Position numbers and translations under genes: made by a program | Shown here: one piece after another, positions 38,789-48,352 of the stretch | How positions within the stretch are numbered: the stretch's first letter is position 1 | How the letters are laid out: each line of letters opens with the position of its first letter | Assembly: GCA_034520725.1 (NCBI GenBank) | Contig: JAXHNH010000012.1 | Span: 1 to 64,000, forward strand | Direction: 5' to 3' | Origin: Gracilimonas sp034520725 | GTDB lineage: Bacteria; Bacteroidota; Rhodothermia; Balneolales; Balneolaceae | Length of the DNA: 64,000 bases | Notes under the pieces: model-generated | The model's database searches: none | Told to the model about the DNA's origin: nothing | What the model saw: only the letters and a program-made list of their open reading frames with translations

Positions 38789-38809
38789 CTCCTCCTTGTT
38801 AAGGAGGAG
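38789..38809. repeat. Short CCTT-N3-AAGG hairpin repeat
   Basis: A perfect 9-bp stem (CTCCTCCTT) encloses loop GTT. It is a relative of the hairpin at 38706-38728. Confidence 0.6.
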
Positions 38810-38881
38810 ACAGAGGAGGTCGGAAGGTCGAATCGGCTTCAAAATTCAGATTATGCGCTTGTTTTGAGTTCAAGGCTCTAT

Positions 38882-39733
38882 TCATGCTTCATAAGGCAAA
38901 AGTGAGGTTTTATTTTCTTCAGCAAACCTGGATAGCTCTTCGTTTTTGCGATATGCATAGCATCTGCTGGCATTTATATTGGCTGAAAGCTTGTCTAAAG
39001 TTTTCTGATCTATATTCAATTGAAGAAATTGAAATAAATTAGTCAGGTGTTCCTGTGGATCTGTTAATAAATCTTCGTATTTGATCGAGTGGACCAGTTC
39101 TTTGTTTTGCAATGCTAAATTTATTTTTGCAGCTGCTCTGTATTCATTCCAAAGGTCCAACCCTCCCTGCAAAGTTCCGCATCGCAATGAAAATGAAAAC
39201 CCTCCTGTCTTAGGCCTGAACGGGTATAATTTTTTGTATTTTTGATATTTAGCAATGCCTCTTTCAAGGGTATCATCGTTCCTTTTTTTGAGACTTTTTG
39301 CCACATCAACTCCATGTCTTTCGATGTATACGAGTTTTGCTTCTGGGAAAATTTTTAACCAAAAGGGAAGAGTAATTGTATTTTGGGGGTCTTTCCAGCC
39401 CCAATTAAAATCAAAGTTATTATATCCCCCACTTTTAACGTAAGATTTCAAACCCAGATATTTTCGAAACATGACACTATTTAAAATATCATCAAAGTAC
39501 TCCAGATTTATCTTCAACTCGGGTTCATTATTTAACAAATAGTTGAAATCCGGGGGATTATCCCAGCGCCCCCCAAGCTGATTTAGCAATAAATTATTCA
39601 GTTGGTAGAAGAAATAGGATTCATGATACTGACTTAGATCATTCCCAACAAAGATACCTGACTTCTCAAGAATTCTGGTCAGCATACTTGTTCCTGACCG
39701 ATGCATTCCCATTATCATTATAGGTTGTTTCAT
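38882..39733 (-). CDS. Sulfotransferase family protein
   Basis: The 283 residues begin with MGMHRSGTSMLTRILEKSG, the 5'-phosphosulfate-binding loop for PAPS. They continue with FNWGWKDPQNTITLPFW and YIERHGVDVAKSLKKRNDD, where the Arg and Ser of the 3'-phosphate site lie. A C-terminal YEDLLTDPQEHLTNLFQFL helix is also typical. The acceptor cannot be told from sequence; carbohydrates or small molecules are usual. The gene is intact and visibly more AT-rich than the thiolase and fadJ genes that flank it. It follows fadI by 60 bases. The hairpin-rich gap before fadJ and its composition suggest insertion into a fadIJ pair. Confidence 0.82.
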   Translation of the reverse strand: MKQPIMIMGMHRSGTSMLTRILEKSGIFVGNDLSQYHESYFFYQLNNLLLNQLGGRWDNPPDFNYLLNNEPELKINLEYFDDILNSVMFRKYLGLKSYVKSGGYNNFDFNWGWKDPQNTITLPFWLKIFPEAKLVYIERHGVDVAKSLKKRNDDTLERGIAKYQKYKKLYPFRPKTGGFSFSLRCGTLQGGLDLWNEYRAAAKINLALQNKELVHSIKYEDLLTDPQEHLTNLFQFLQLNIDQKTLDKLSANINASRCYAYRKNEELSRFAEENKTSLLPYEA

Positions 39734-39793
39734 CAGAAGTATTTTATTTAATGTTCCAAGGCAAAATGATTGTCTTTTTATGTATTTGTCAAC

Positions 39794-41098
39794 TCAATCT
39801 CCATATCTCTCCAAAATTATGGCATGCCCTTGCCCACCTGCAGCACAGGCAGAAACCAGGGCGTATTTTCCGTCATCTCGAATCAAGCGATTGGCAGCGG
39901 TGGTAACAAGCCGAACACCGGTGGCTCCAAATGGATGCCCTAAAGAAAGTGAGCCACCCAGTGTATTCAGCTTTTCCATTTTTATCTTGCCGACTTTTTT
40001 GTCTCTGTTCAGATTTTCTTTTGCAAAACTATCAGAATCCAAAGCAGCCAGAACGGATAGAACCTGTCCGGCAAAAGCCTCGTGCAATTCGATCACGTCT
40101 ATGTCATTCAAGGTTAGGCTCATGGCATCCAAAACTTTTGGGATGGCATAGGCCGGTCCCAGAAGCAACTCTTCACCCGGGTCCTGAGACACGAAGTTGT
40201 ACTCACGTAAGTAAGCTTTAGGTTTTAGTCCCAGCTCCAGGGCCGTTTGTTCTTCCATGATGAAACTGGCTGAAGCTCCATCCGTTAAAAAAGAAGAATT
40301 ACCTGCCGTCACGGTTCCGTGGGGTTTGATGAAAGCCGGTCGAAGTTTTGAAAGCTTCTCCATAGAAGTATCTGCGCGAAATCCGTTATCGTGTTTTACT
40401 ACCTCAAATTCAGGAGGCAGTTTGGCAGGAATGAGTTCCTCATCAAGTAAACCCTCTTCTGTTGCCTTTGCCGCCAAGTGGTGGGAACGCATGGCGTATT
40501 CATCCTGATCATTCCGTGAAATTCCGAATCGGGCCGACATCCGGTCTGCACTTTCTCCCATAACCTCTCCGGTGGAGAATTCAGCAATGGCGGGTAACTC
40601 CGGAAGAAGATCCTTGAAACCCAATCCCTTGAAGAACTTCAGGAAATCTGTTGGTTTTTTATATTTCCTCGCTTCCAACACTTTTTGCCGAAACTTCTTT
40701 CTGAACCGGACCGGGATATCAGACATGGTTTCGGTTCCCCCCGCCAGAATGATCTTAGCCTGACCGGTTCGAATCAGATCAACCCCGCTGGCAATGGCCT
40801 GATTGGATGAGATGCACGCCATAGTAGTTGTGAATGCGGGTACAGTGTCAGGAATGCCGGCTCCAAGAGCACTTTCCCGGGCTACATTGCTCGTTTTAAC
40901 TTCCTGAATTACGGTACCCATGATGACCCGGTCAATGTCTTTTGGGTCTACAGAATTACGTGCGATCAATCCATTGATAGCCATTCGCCCGAGGTCGTAG
41001 GCCATCATGTCATTATAATTGGTGCCGGACCTTTGAAAGGGAATGCGGCATCCATCCACAATGACAGCATTAAAAGAGTTGTTATTCGTGTTACTCAT
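39794..41098 (-). CDS. fadI: Acetyl-CoA C-acyltransferase (beta-oxidation thiolase)
   Basis: The 434-residue protein has an intact frame. Thiolase residues are the acyl-accepting Cys in TTTMACISSNQA, His in NTLGGSLSLGHPFGATG, and the second Cys in SACAAGGQGHA. An insertion near residues 140-180 (RFRKKFRQKVLEARKYKK) is characteristic of the FadI/trifunctional-beta type rather than the shorter acetoacetyl-CoA thiolases. It cleaves 3-ketoacyl-CoA with CoA. It pairs with FadJ encoded downstream on the same strand. Confidence 0.92.
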   Translation of the reverse strand: MSNTNNNSFNAVIVDGCRIPFQRSGTNYNDMMAYDLGRMAINGLIARNSVDPKDIDRVIMGTVIQEVKTSNVARESALGAGIPDTVPAFTTTMACISSNQAIASGVDLIRTGQAKIILAGGTETMSDIPVRFRKKFRQKVLEARKYKKPTDFLKFFKGLGFKDLLPELPAIAEFSTGEVMGESADRMSARFGISRNDQDEYAMRSHHLAAKATEEGLLDEELIPAKLPPEFEVVKHDNGFRADTSMEKLSKLRPAFIKPHGTVTAGNSSFLTDGASASFIMEEQTALELGLKPKAYLREYNFVSQDPGEELLLGPAYAIPKVLDAMSLTLNDIDVIELHEAFAGQVLSVLAALDSDSFAKENLNRDKKVGKIKMEKLNTLGGSLSLGHPFGATGVRLVTTAANRLIRDDGKYALVSACAAGGQGHAIILERYGD

Positions 41099-41219
41099 AA
41101 AATTCAGGATTTAGCAGGATGCTTAATTTGTTTGCTTATCTGATGGTCATATAACAGACAGAATCAGTTACATAAGTTAACAGTGTTAACCAATAAATCA
41201 AGATGTAGCGTTATTTTTC

Positions 41220-41250
41220 TTTGTCTGTGTTTGAATTGTTCTTATATTTG
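41220..41250 (+). promoter_or_regulatory. Bacteroidota-type sigma-A promoter for tRNA-Val
   Basis: TTTG at 41220-41223, then 19 bases, then TATATTTG at 41243-41250, an exact match to the TTTG-N19-TAnnTTTG consensus. The tRNA begins 19 bases further on. Confidence 0.8.
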
Positions 41251-41268
41251 TCGCCCTTCACACAAGTC

Positions 41269-41343
41269 GGGCGATTAGCTCAGTTGGTTTAGAGCACCTC
41301 GTTTACACCGAGGGGGTCGGGGGTTCGAGTCCCTCATCGCCCA
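41269..41343 (+). tRNA. tRNA-Val (anticodon UAC)
   Basis: A 75-base cloverleaf. The acceptor arms GGGCGAT and ATCGCCC pair fully and are followed by discriminator A. The D-arm reads TTAGCTCAGTTGGTTTAGAG. The anticodon stem CCTCG/CGAGG surrounds TTTACAC, so the anticodon is TAC. The T-arm contains GGTTCGAGTCC. CCA is not encoded. Confidence 0.96.
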
Positions 41344-41346
41344 CCG

Positions 41347-41383
41347 AAAAGCCAGTTAAGTCATTGATTTAACTGGCTTTTTT
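41347..41383 (+). terminator. Rho-independent terminator after tRNA-Val
   Basis: Perfect 13-bp arms at 41347-41359 and 41369-41381 enclose a 9-base loop and end in a T run. The stem starts 4 bases past the tRNA. Confidence 0.9.
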
Positions 41384-41390
41384 ATGTTTA

Positions 41391-41411
41391 TGGTACAAAG
41401 TTTGGTACAAA
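41391..41411 (+). repeat. Tandem 9-base direct repeat beside tRNA-Val
   Basis: TGGTACAAA occurs at 41391-41399 and again at 41403-41411, a 12-base period. Such repeats next to a tRNA 3' end can mark integrase binding sites, but no integrase gene is in the window. Confidence 0.35.
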
Positions 41412-41522
41412 CAGCGAATTCAAAATCAGTACTTTTCTGTGCGAGTAGATATTCTTTTATTAAAGGAGACTGCCTTTTTCTCTGACAATGTTTACAATCC
41501 TTAATTTATTGGGTACTAGTAT

Positions 41523-42395
41523 ATGGGGAGCCGATCTATAGTTTTTATGATATTGATTTTCATATTTCCTGCGAATTTATGTGGGCAAAATCCACAAGTT
41601 GATGACGGTGTTAGCAGATATAATGAAAACGGACTACAAATAACCTATGACAATTTCACAACAGATTTACTTATTATTACCGACACCTTGGGTATGGGAG
41701 TACAAAACCTGAATAAAGGAATACTATTTTCTTTTGCTTCATTTGAGGGCACATTAGACAAAGAAAGTGAAAGTTATTCTTGGGGGTTTGTTTTTATATT
41801 TCATGGTGAAGAGAAATATTTCAATCAAAATGAGGGTATTATTCAGGTGCCCTTTTTAGCAGACTCAGAAAGATTTACTCAAGTAGCCGAATTGGAGACC
41901 GATAGCACCGATGGGTTTATTGAACAATTGTTACATTTCGATGTAACAGAATACGAATGGGAAACTATTAAGAGTTCCAATAATACAAGATTTCGAATAG
42001 GTGGAAACGTAACAAAAATACCAGATTTAATTTTAGATAAAATGTTGCTTATTAATGAAAAAGTATCAGAATATGAAACTAGTTTGGGGATAGGAAATAA
42101 CCAACAAGTAAATCTATCTCCTTATGAATTATCTTGGGAAGGAGATATTGATCGCTCTTCAATGATTCAGCCTCTACCTGATAACCCAAACAATTCAGAA
42201 GGTGTAGTTACTGTAAGATTTGAGGTAAAACCAGATGGAACTGTAGGGCGAATAATTCCTCTTAGAAAAATGAATCCAGAGTTAGAAAGAGAGGTGACAA
42301 ACACGCTAAGATCTTGGAAATTTTCTAGACTCCCAGGGGGAGTTCCACAACAAACTCAATGGGGTACGATTACTTTTAGGTTTGTAGTGCAATAG
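41523..42395 (+). CDS. Secreted protein with C-terminal TonB-like domain
   Basis: The 290-residue protein starts with a signal peptide (MGSRSIVFMILIFIFPANLCGQ). The central 180 residues are not recognised. The last ~80 residues resemble the TonB C-terminal domain: EGVVTVRFEVKPDGTVGRI, a helix NPELEREVTNTLRSWKF, and a final GTITFRFVVQ strand. Unlike true TonB there is no N-terminal membrane anchor with a proline-rich linker, so it may be a periplasmic adaptor. The gene is AT-rich compared with those that follow it, and lies just after tRNA-Val, so transfer is possible. The frame is intact. Confidence 0.65.
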   Translation: MGSRSIVFMILIFIFPANLCGQNPQVDDGVSRYNENGLQITYDNFTTDLLIITDTLGMGVQNLNKGILFSFASFEGTLDKESESYSWGFVFIFHGEEKYFNQNEGIIQVPFLADSERFTQVAELETDSTDGFIEQLLHFDVTEYEWETIKSSNNTRFRIGGNVTKIPDLILDKMLLINEKVSEYETSLGIGNNQQVNLSPYELSWEGDIDRSSMIQPLPDNPNNSEGVVTVRFEVKPDGTVGRIIPLRKMNPELEREVTNTLRSWKFSRLPGGVPQQTQWGTITFRFVVQ

Positions 42396-42417
42396 ACTTT
42401 AAATCTTAGGTCTAATT

Positions 42418-43612
42418 ATGCGAAACAAGATATCGGTCAAATTAGTTAGCTTACCACGTATGATAAACCGCTCACTTGTTTATGTAGTTGTTCTTAGCTC
42501 AATTTCACTGTTGTTTATGGCGTGTGGTAATTCCCGGAATGCTGATCCGGTGATGTTTGAGGATGCTCGTAAAATTGAACTCAGCTATGTCAGGGAAGCC
42601 GAACTGATCCAGGATGAAAATTTCAGCATCGGATCATACGGTACGGTAAATGATATAGGTGCTGTGGCTTCAGACGAGGAAGGCAATGTCTTTGTTGTGA
42701 ACGATTACAATAAAAAGATCGAGGTTTTTGATAGAACCGGTGATCAAATTGAGAGCCTGGGCGGAGTTGGGAGTGATCCGGGGGATTACCAAAACCCGAC
42801 GTATCTGAAAGTTCAGGATGGTCACCTTTACACCTTTGATAATTCATTAAACAGGGCTTATAAATACGAGCTTCCGGGGCGTGAACTTAGGTCTGTGGCG
42901 GAACTTGAAAATGCCATTAGTCAGCTGAGCATCGACTCACTGAAATCGGCAAAATCCGTTAAATTGGAGGTGACCGCAGGTGGGAACTACCTTGTTGGTT
43001 TTCAGCTGGTGAAGAGTACAGAAGACCGGCTGTTGATCTACTATAAGGTAGACGAAAACGGGAAGTATCCTGTCAGATCAAATGTTGTCTGTTAATAACC
43101 GAAATCTGCATGTTGACCGAGCGGTTGATCCCCCACTGATCATGATGCTACCATATGAACCTGAGGTTTTGGTTAAAACTGATTCCAAAGGCAGGATCTA
43201 TAAAATAGATACCAACCATTTCCTGATCACCATAATGGATAGCACGGGCACTGAAATTGAATCGAGGTACTATCCTTTTGAAAAACACAACCTCATTCGT
43301 TCTGAGGTGGTAGATCTTTACACGGATACCTTCCGCCGCCGGGCCATAAGAAGAGTTTCTTTGCCAGATAAATGGCCGGCTCTTTCCCATGTTTTGATGG
43401 ATGATCAGGATCGCTTGTGGGCTGCCTCCATCGTTTCGGATCCTGAGATCTATAAATGGTTTATTATTGCGCACTCCGGCGAGCCCCTAGCTACATTCAC
43501 CCTTTCAAGAGATATTAGTATAGAAGCTGTGAAGGGTAATCAGGTTTATATCAAAACGTTTAATTCGGCTGAGTATTCCGATCAGGTTTTAAGATATACT
43601 TTAAAGTTTTAG
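42418..43612 (+). CDS. 6-bladed beta-propeller lipoprotein, frameshifted
   Basis: The N-terminus is a signal segment ending in a LLFMAC lipobox (Cys36 counting from 42418; an internal ATG at 42460 may be the real start). The mature protein begins a six-bladed propeller with NDIGAVASDEEGNVFVVND, KKIEVFDRTGDQIESLGGVGSDPGDYQNPTYLKVQDG, a pattern common in FCB-group surface lipoproteins. A shift near 43085 separates it from the second half (LVKTDSKGRIYKID, DDQDRLWAASIVSD). The total is about 398 residues. Such lipoproteins are of unknown function. It lies 22 bases after the TonB-like gene and 89 bases before the GH2 gene. Confidence 0.75.
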
Positions 43613-43701
43613 TTACCTTAAAAGCCATATGTTTGTCTGAAATCATAGGCACGATTCAGGTCTCTATATTCATGTTAATCTAATACTCATTTCACTCTTT
43701 C

Positions 43702-46086
43702 ATGAAACAGATTCTAACTGCTCTGCTACTCGTTTCGGTTTTTCTGGTTGCCTGTAATTCAAGCTCTAAAGTTGAGACCATTCAAACGCAGTTCGATTTC
43801 AACACAGAATGGGAATTTGTTAAGAATATGGATACCACTATAACGGATGAACTGATTGATCCAAATTCAGTGCAGTTCGATTGGGAGTCGGTTCGCTTGC
43901 CGCATACAGCGAATATTGAACCGCTGGTCATTCAGGATCAGCAGTGGCAGGGCGACAGTTTTTATCGAAAATTCTTTACGGTGGAACCGGAACTTGAAGG
44001 CAAGCACATTACCCTGAAGTTTGAAGGTGCCATGCACGAAGCTGACATCTTCCTGAACGGTGAAAAAGTTGGATACAATGCAGGCGGTTATCTGCCTTTT
44101 GTGGTGGATATTTCCAATGATGTAAACTTCGGGGAAGAAAATGCCCTTCTGGTAAAACTGAATAATGAGGATAACTCTACTATCCCGCCCGGAAAAGCTC
44201 TTGAGGTGCTGGATTTCAACTATTACGGAGGGATTTACCGGGATGTGTACCTGGTGGTCGAAGATAAACTTAGAATTCCTGACCCGATTGAAGCAAACCG
44301 GGTGGCTGCCGGTGGACTGCTGGTTTCATATGAAAATGTGTCTAATGAAGAGGCCACTGTTTCAGTTCAAACCGATATCGAAAATTCAAGAGCTGAATCA
44401 GCTGATGCCGGTTTAATATATATCCTGCAGGATGTTGACGGTAATACAGTAGCATTATCAGAAGCAATGGTGTCAGTCTCATCCGAGTCCAATATCCTTC
44501 ACACTGAGAAATTATTGGTTCAGGATCCGAACCTTTGGTCACCGGCAACACCAGATCTGTACACTCTTACGGTACAGCTTTATGACGGGGGTAAACTGAT
44601 CGACAGTGAGCAACAGCGAATCGGGATCAGAACCTTTGGCTTTGATGAGGACAATCAGTTTGTTCTGAATGGAGAGCGGTTATATTTGCGGGGTACGAAT
44701 CGCCATCAGGATTACCCTTATATCGGCTATGCCCTCTCTGATGAAGCTCAGTACCGCGATGCCTACAAGATCAAGGAAGCCGGATTCAATTTCATAAGAA
44801 TCGCTCATTATCCCCCGGATCCTGCTTTTCTGAAAGCCGCTGATGAACTGGGTCTATTGTTTATGGATGCTATTCCCGGCTGGCAGTATTATGAAGACGG
44901 CTTGTTTGCAGAACGTGCCCTGAATGACGTTCGAAAAATGGTTCGCAGAGACCGTAACCACCCAAGCATTATTTTCTGGGAGGCCTCTCTGAATGAATCT
45001 GAGATGCCGGAGGAATTCATGGAGCAGGCTCATGCCACAGTCAAGGAAGAACTGCCGATAGAAGAAAATTACACGAGCGGCTGGATGGATTATGCTTATG
45101 ATATATTCATTCCGGCGCGGCAGCATTCACGTCCGCCTGCCTACTGGAGCGACTACGACAAGGACAAACCCCTATTCATTGCTGAGTACGGTGACTGGGA
45201 ATATTATGCTCAAAACGCCGGGTTCAATCAGAATGCCTTTGAGGATCTTCAGGAAGAAGAACGAACCTCGCGTCAATTAAGGGGGGATGGTCAGCGCAGG
45301 CTGGCACAACAGGCCCTTAATTTTCAGGAGGCCCACAACTCAAACCTGATGGGACATTCATTCGGTGATGCCAACTGGGTGATGTATGATTATAATCGCG
45401 GATATGCCCCTGATATTGAGTCTTCAGGGATCAGGGATATCTTTAGGATCCCGAAATTCGCGAACTACTTTTATGCGAGTCAGGCCGGACCTGAGTTAGA
45501 GGAAATGGATCCCGAATTCTATGGTCCGATGGTGTACATCGCCAATTATTGGTCAGATCCTGAATTTACAGATGTAAAGGTGTACAGTAATGCTGAGGAA
45601 GTTGCACTGTTCCTGAACGGTGAAGAAGTTGCCCGTCAGCAGCCGGATACAGATCGGGTTTCTACTGAATTGGATCATCCGCCTTTTAGTTTCAATGATC
45701 TGAAATTTGAGGCCGGGATCCTAAAAGCTGTAGCTTACATGGAAGGTGAACCTGTGGCTGAATTCGAACGGATCACCCCTGAGGAACCGTCAGAACTTGA
45801 AGTGAGCGTAGACTTAAGCGGTAAGGAGATCCAAAGCGGTAAGAATGACGTGGTGTTCATTTACGCCAACGTTGTCGATGAAAATGGCACGACTATCTGG
45901 GATGCTGAAACCGAGGTTGAGTTTACACTTGAAGGGGAAGGCGAGCTGATAGGTCACAATCCAATTGCTGCTGAAGCCGGAATCGCCACTGTACTATTCA
46001 GAGCCGGAGAGAATCCCGGTAACGTGACGATCACAGCCTCTGCAAACGGACTGGAAGCCGGTTCAATCATATTAACCGTAAACTAA
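43702..46086 (+). CDS. Glycoside hydrolase family 2 beta-galactosidase-like lipoprotein
   Basis: The 794-residue protein has an intact frame and a lipoprotein signal ending at VACN (Cys18). Domains in order: a jelly-roll sugar-binding domain (YRKFFTVEPELEGKHITLKF, GALHEADIFLNGEKVG-like), an immunoglobulin-like domain, and a TIM barrel opening with GERLYLRGTNRHQDYPYIGYAL. Catalytic residues are the acid/base Glu in NHPSIIFWEASLNES and the nucleophile in PLFIAEYGDWEY. Two further beta-sandwich domains end the protein; the last has an invasin/Big-like pattern. Exo-acting beta-galactosidase on galactan oligosaccharides is likely because GH53 and galKT genes follow; other GH2 activities remain possible. 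Confidence 0.88.
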   Translation: MKQILTALLLVSVFLVACNSSSKVETIQTQFDFNTEWEFVKNMDTTITDELIDPNSVQFDWESVRLPHTANIEPLVIQDQQWQGDSFYRKFFTVEPELEGKHITLKFEGAMHEADIFLNGEKVGYNAGGYLPFVVDISNDVNFGEENALLVKLNNEDNSTIPPGKALEVLDFNYYGGIYRDVYLVVEDKLRIPDPIEANRVAAGGLLVSYENVSNEEATVSVQTDIENSRAESADAGLIYILQDVDGNTVALSEAMVSVSSESNILHTEKLLVQDPNLWSPATPDLYTLTVQLYDGGKLIDSEQQRIGIRTFGFDEDNQFVLNGERLYLRGTNRHQDYPYIGYALSDEAQYRDAYKIKEAGFNFIRIAHYPPDPAFLKAADELGLLFMDAIPGWQYYEDGLFAERALNDVRKMVRRDRNHPSIIFWEASLNESEMPEEFMEQAHATVKEELPIEENYTSGWMDYAYDIFIPARQHSRPPAYWSDYDKDKPLFIAEYGDWEYYAQNAGFNQNAFEDLQEEERTSRQLRGDGQRRLAQQALNFQEAHNSNLMGHSFGDANWVMYDYNRGYAPDIESSGIRDIFRIPKFANYFYASQAGPELEEMDPEFYGPMVYIANYWSDPEFTDVKVYSNAEEVALFLNGEEVARQQPDTDRVSTELDHPPFSFNDLKFEAGILKAVAYMEGEPVAEFERITPEEPSELEVSVDLSGKEIQSGKNDVVFIYANVVDENGTTIWDAETEVEFTLEGEGELIGHNPIAAEAGIATVLFRAGENPGNVTITASANGLEAGSIILTVN

Positions 46087-46093
46087 TTTCACC

Positions 46094-47161
46094 ATGAAAC
46101 TCAGATCATTTTTCAGCTTAGTAATTGTAATTCTAATCAGCCAAAATGCAATAGCACAGCCAACGGATTCAACCTCTTTTCATTTGAATTATGCAGTGGG
46201 AGCCGATCTTTCTTTCCTGAAAATGGCTGAGGAAAATGGAACCGAGTTCAAGGATAATGGTGTGGTAAAGCCGGGGCTGGATATTTTCAGGGATCATGGA
46301 TATGACTGGATCAGACTGAGGTTGTTTCACTCTCCTGACCGGTTGCCTAACGATCTGGAATATACCATTGAGTTGGCACAGGAAGCACAAAAGCGTGGGA
46401 TGAAGTTTCTGCTCGATTATCACTATGCAGACAGTTGGGCAGATCCACAGCAACAGTGGATGCCGAAGGCATGGGAAGGATTGGAGTACGAGGCGCTCAG
46501 GGATTCTGTGTATGAATACACAAAAAGCACTATTGAAGCCTTTCGGGAAGCCGGAGTAATGCCGGAAATGGTGCAGATCGGCAATGAAATCCGAAACGGG
46601 ATGATCTGGCCGGCGGGCCGACTCCCGGATAACTGGGATACTTTTGCCGGACTGCTTCAGGCAGGGATTGACGGTGTGGATGCCGGTCGCGGTCAGGAAA
46701 TGCGTCCACAGATCATGGTTCATTATGATAATGGCGCCGATGCTAAAGGAAACCGGGAATTCTACGACAACATTGAAAAATATGGCATTGAATTCGATAT
46801 CATCGGCCTCTCCTACTACCCGTGGTGGCATGGAAATCTACTGGAGTTAAGAGAGAATCTGCTTTCCTTGATGAGACATTATGATGAGGATATAATCCTG
46901 GTGGAAACGGCTTACAATTGGCGACCTTCAGAGTATACTGAGGAAGGAGCATTGGCACCATGGCCGGAAACTCCCGAGGGGCAAAAAGATTTTCTGGAAA
47001 CAGTTCACGAAACGCTCATCAACATAAACAGTTCGCGAATTAAGGGTATCTTTTGGTGGGAACCGGCGGTAACGGGTGGATTGCGTTCACGCGGTTATTT
47101 TGATGATGACGGCAACGCCCTCCCGGTTATAAATGTGTTCGATAAATACAAAAGGAATTAA
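46094..47161 (+). CDS. Arabinogalactan endo-beta-1,4-galactanase (GH53)
   Basis: The 355 residues include a cleavable signal peptide (ending AIAQ). GH53 signatures are GADLSFLKMAEENG, DWIRLRLFHSP, FLLDYHYADSWADPQQQ, MPEMVQIGNEIRNGMIWPAG with the acid/base Glu, and DIILVETAYNWRP with the nucleophile Glu. GIFWWEPA near the end is also typical. It hydrolyses beta-1,4-galactan side chains of pectin. It lies 7 bases after the GH2 gene, so both are probably cotranscribed with galK and galT. No lipobox is seen, so the enzyme is periplasmic or secreted. Confidence 0.92.
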   Translation: MKLRSFFSLVIVILISQNAIAQPTDSTSFHLNYAVGADLSFLKMAEENGTEFKDNGVVKPGLDIFRDHGYDWIRLRLFHSPDRLPNDLEYTIELAQEAQKRGMKFLLDYHYADSWADPQQQWMPKAWEGLEYEALRDSVYEYTKSTIEAFREAGVMPEMVQIGNEIRNGMIWPAGRLPDNWDTFAGLLQAGIDGVDAGRGQEMRPQIMVHYDNGADAKGNREFYDNIEKYGIEFDIIGLSYYPWWHGNLLELRENLLSLMRHYDEDIILVETAYNWRPSEYTEEGALAPWPETPEGQKDFLETVHETLININSSRIKGIFWWEPAVTGGLRSRGYFDDDGNALPVINVFDKYKRN

Positions 47162-47177
47162 GAGACGTATCAGTGGA

Positions 47178-48334
47178 ATGAATGATTTAGAAAACAAGAT
47201 CAGAGAACAGTTCAGGAGATAAATATAAAAGCGAACCGTTGATGATCGAGTCGCCGGGAAGGGTGAATTTGATCGGAGATCATACCGACTACAATGATGG
47301 TTTTGTACTGCCGGCTGCCATCGATAAAGTGATCGTTCTAGGTATAGGCAAAAATAAGCTTGGGAAGATCCGGGCGTTTTCAGCGGACATGAATGAATCG
47401 GTGGTGCTGGACCTGAATGACATGCATAAAAGTGATAAGCACTGGGCCAACTACATAAAAGGCGTAGTGGCTGAACTTCAAAAAGAGAAATTCAAATTAA
47501 AAGGCTTTGATGTGGTCTTTGGTGGGAATATCCCGATCGGTGCCGGCTTGTCATCTTCAGCTGCTTTGGAAGGTGCGTTAACTGTAGGGCTTGATAAGCT
47601 ATTCAAGCTTGGTATTGACCGAAAGAAAATGGCACGGATCGGACAGCTGACTGAGCACAATCATGTGGGAGTGAACTGTGGCATCATGGATCAGTTCATC
47701 AACCTGCATGGTGAGCCAGACAAGGCATTGAAACTGGATTGCCGAACCCTCGATTATGAGCTCTATCCTTTTCATCAGGAAGACATTAAGATCGTTCTGT
47801 GTAACTCAAAAGTGAGCCATAATCTGGCCGAATCTTGAATACAACGTGAGACGTGCGCAATGTGAAGAGGAGTTAAGGTTTTGCAAAAGTATGATCCGAA
47901 AATTCGGAATCTTCGTGATGTGAGCATGGATCTGCTGATGGAGCATCAGGAAAATGAATCCGGTGGTTTTTAAGCGCTGTAGATTCTGTGCTGGAAGAAA
48001 ATGAAAGGGTTCACAAAGCTTGTGAAGACCTCAGCAAGGATGACCTTAGTTCATTTGGTCAGCGCCTGTTTGAGTCCCATGAAGGACTAAGCAAAGATTA
48101 TGAGGTAAGCTGTGAGGAACTCGATATCCTGGTTGAGCTAGCCAAAGGTCAGGACGGGCTGCTGGGTTGCCGCATGATGGGTGGTGGTTTCGGTGGCTGC
48201 ACGATAAAACCTGGTGGAGAATGATCAGGTGAAGACCTTCAAAGAGTACATGTCGAAAGCGTATAAGGAACGTACAGGTATTGAAGCAGAAGATCTACAT
48301 CACTCAGATAAACGGTGGCACGAGAATTTTATAG
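47178..48334 (+). CDS. galK: Galactokinase, frameshifted
   Basis: Galactokinase phosphorylates galactose in the Leloir pathway. Visible motifs are ESPGRVNLIGDHTDYNDGFV (the family usually has GEHTDYN), the ATP loop PIGAGLSSSAALE, CGIMDQFIN, and MMGGGFGGCTI near the C-terminus. Shifts near 47215, 47835-47975, 48210 and 48290 must be bridged. After the last one the frame ends IYITQINGGTRIL at 48334. The ATG at 47178 gives MNDLENKIREQFR. The gene is 16 bases after the GH53 gene and 18 bases before galT. Confidence 0.9.
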
Positions 48335-48352
48335 CAACAGCAGGAGTTAACA

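Larger units (their letters stand above)
38573..38881. other. Intergenic region rich in hairpin repeats
   Basis: About 309 bases between fadJ and the sulfotransferase gene. It contains three separate hairpins (38589-38634, 38706-38728, 38789-38809) and no recognisable gene. Confidence 0.8.

Noticed and set aside
38589..38809. CRISPR-like array
   Set aside because: The hairpins differ in sequence and spacing; there are no identical repeats with unique spacers and no cas genes.
38882..39733. Sulfotransferase as a tailoring enzyme of the PKS locus
   Set aside because: It is 2.4 kb from the PPTase, beyond fadJ, on the other strand and in a different transcription unit; nothing links it to the PKS except proximity.
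46169..46831. A 220-codon open frame antisense to the GH53 gene
   Set aside because: It lies wholly within a well-supported gene, has no recognisable domain and a composition typical of a shadow frame.
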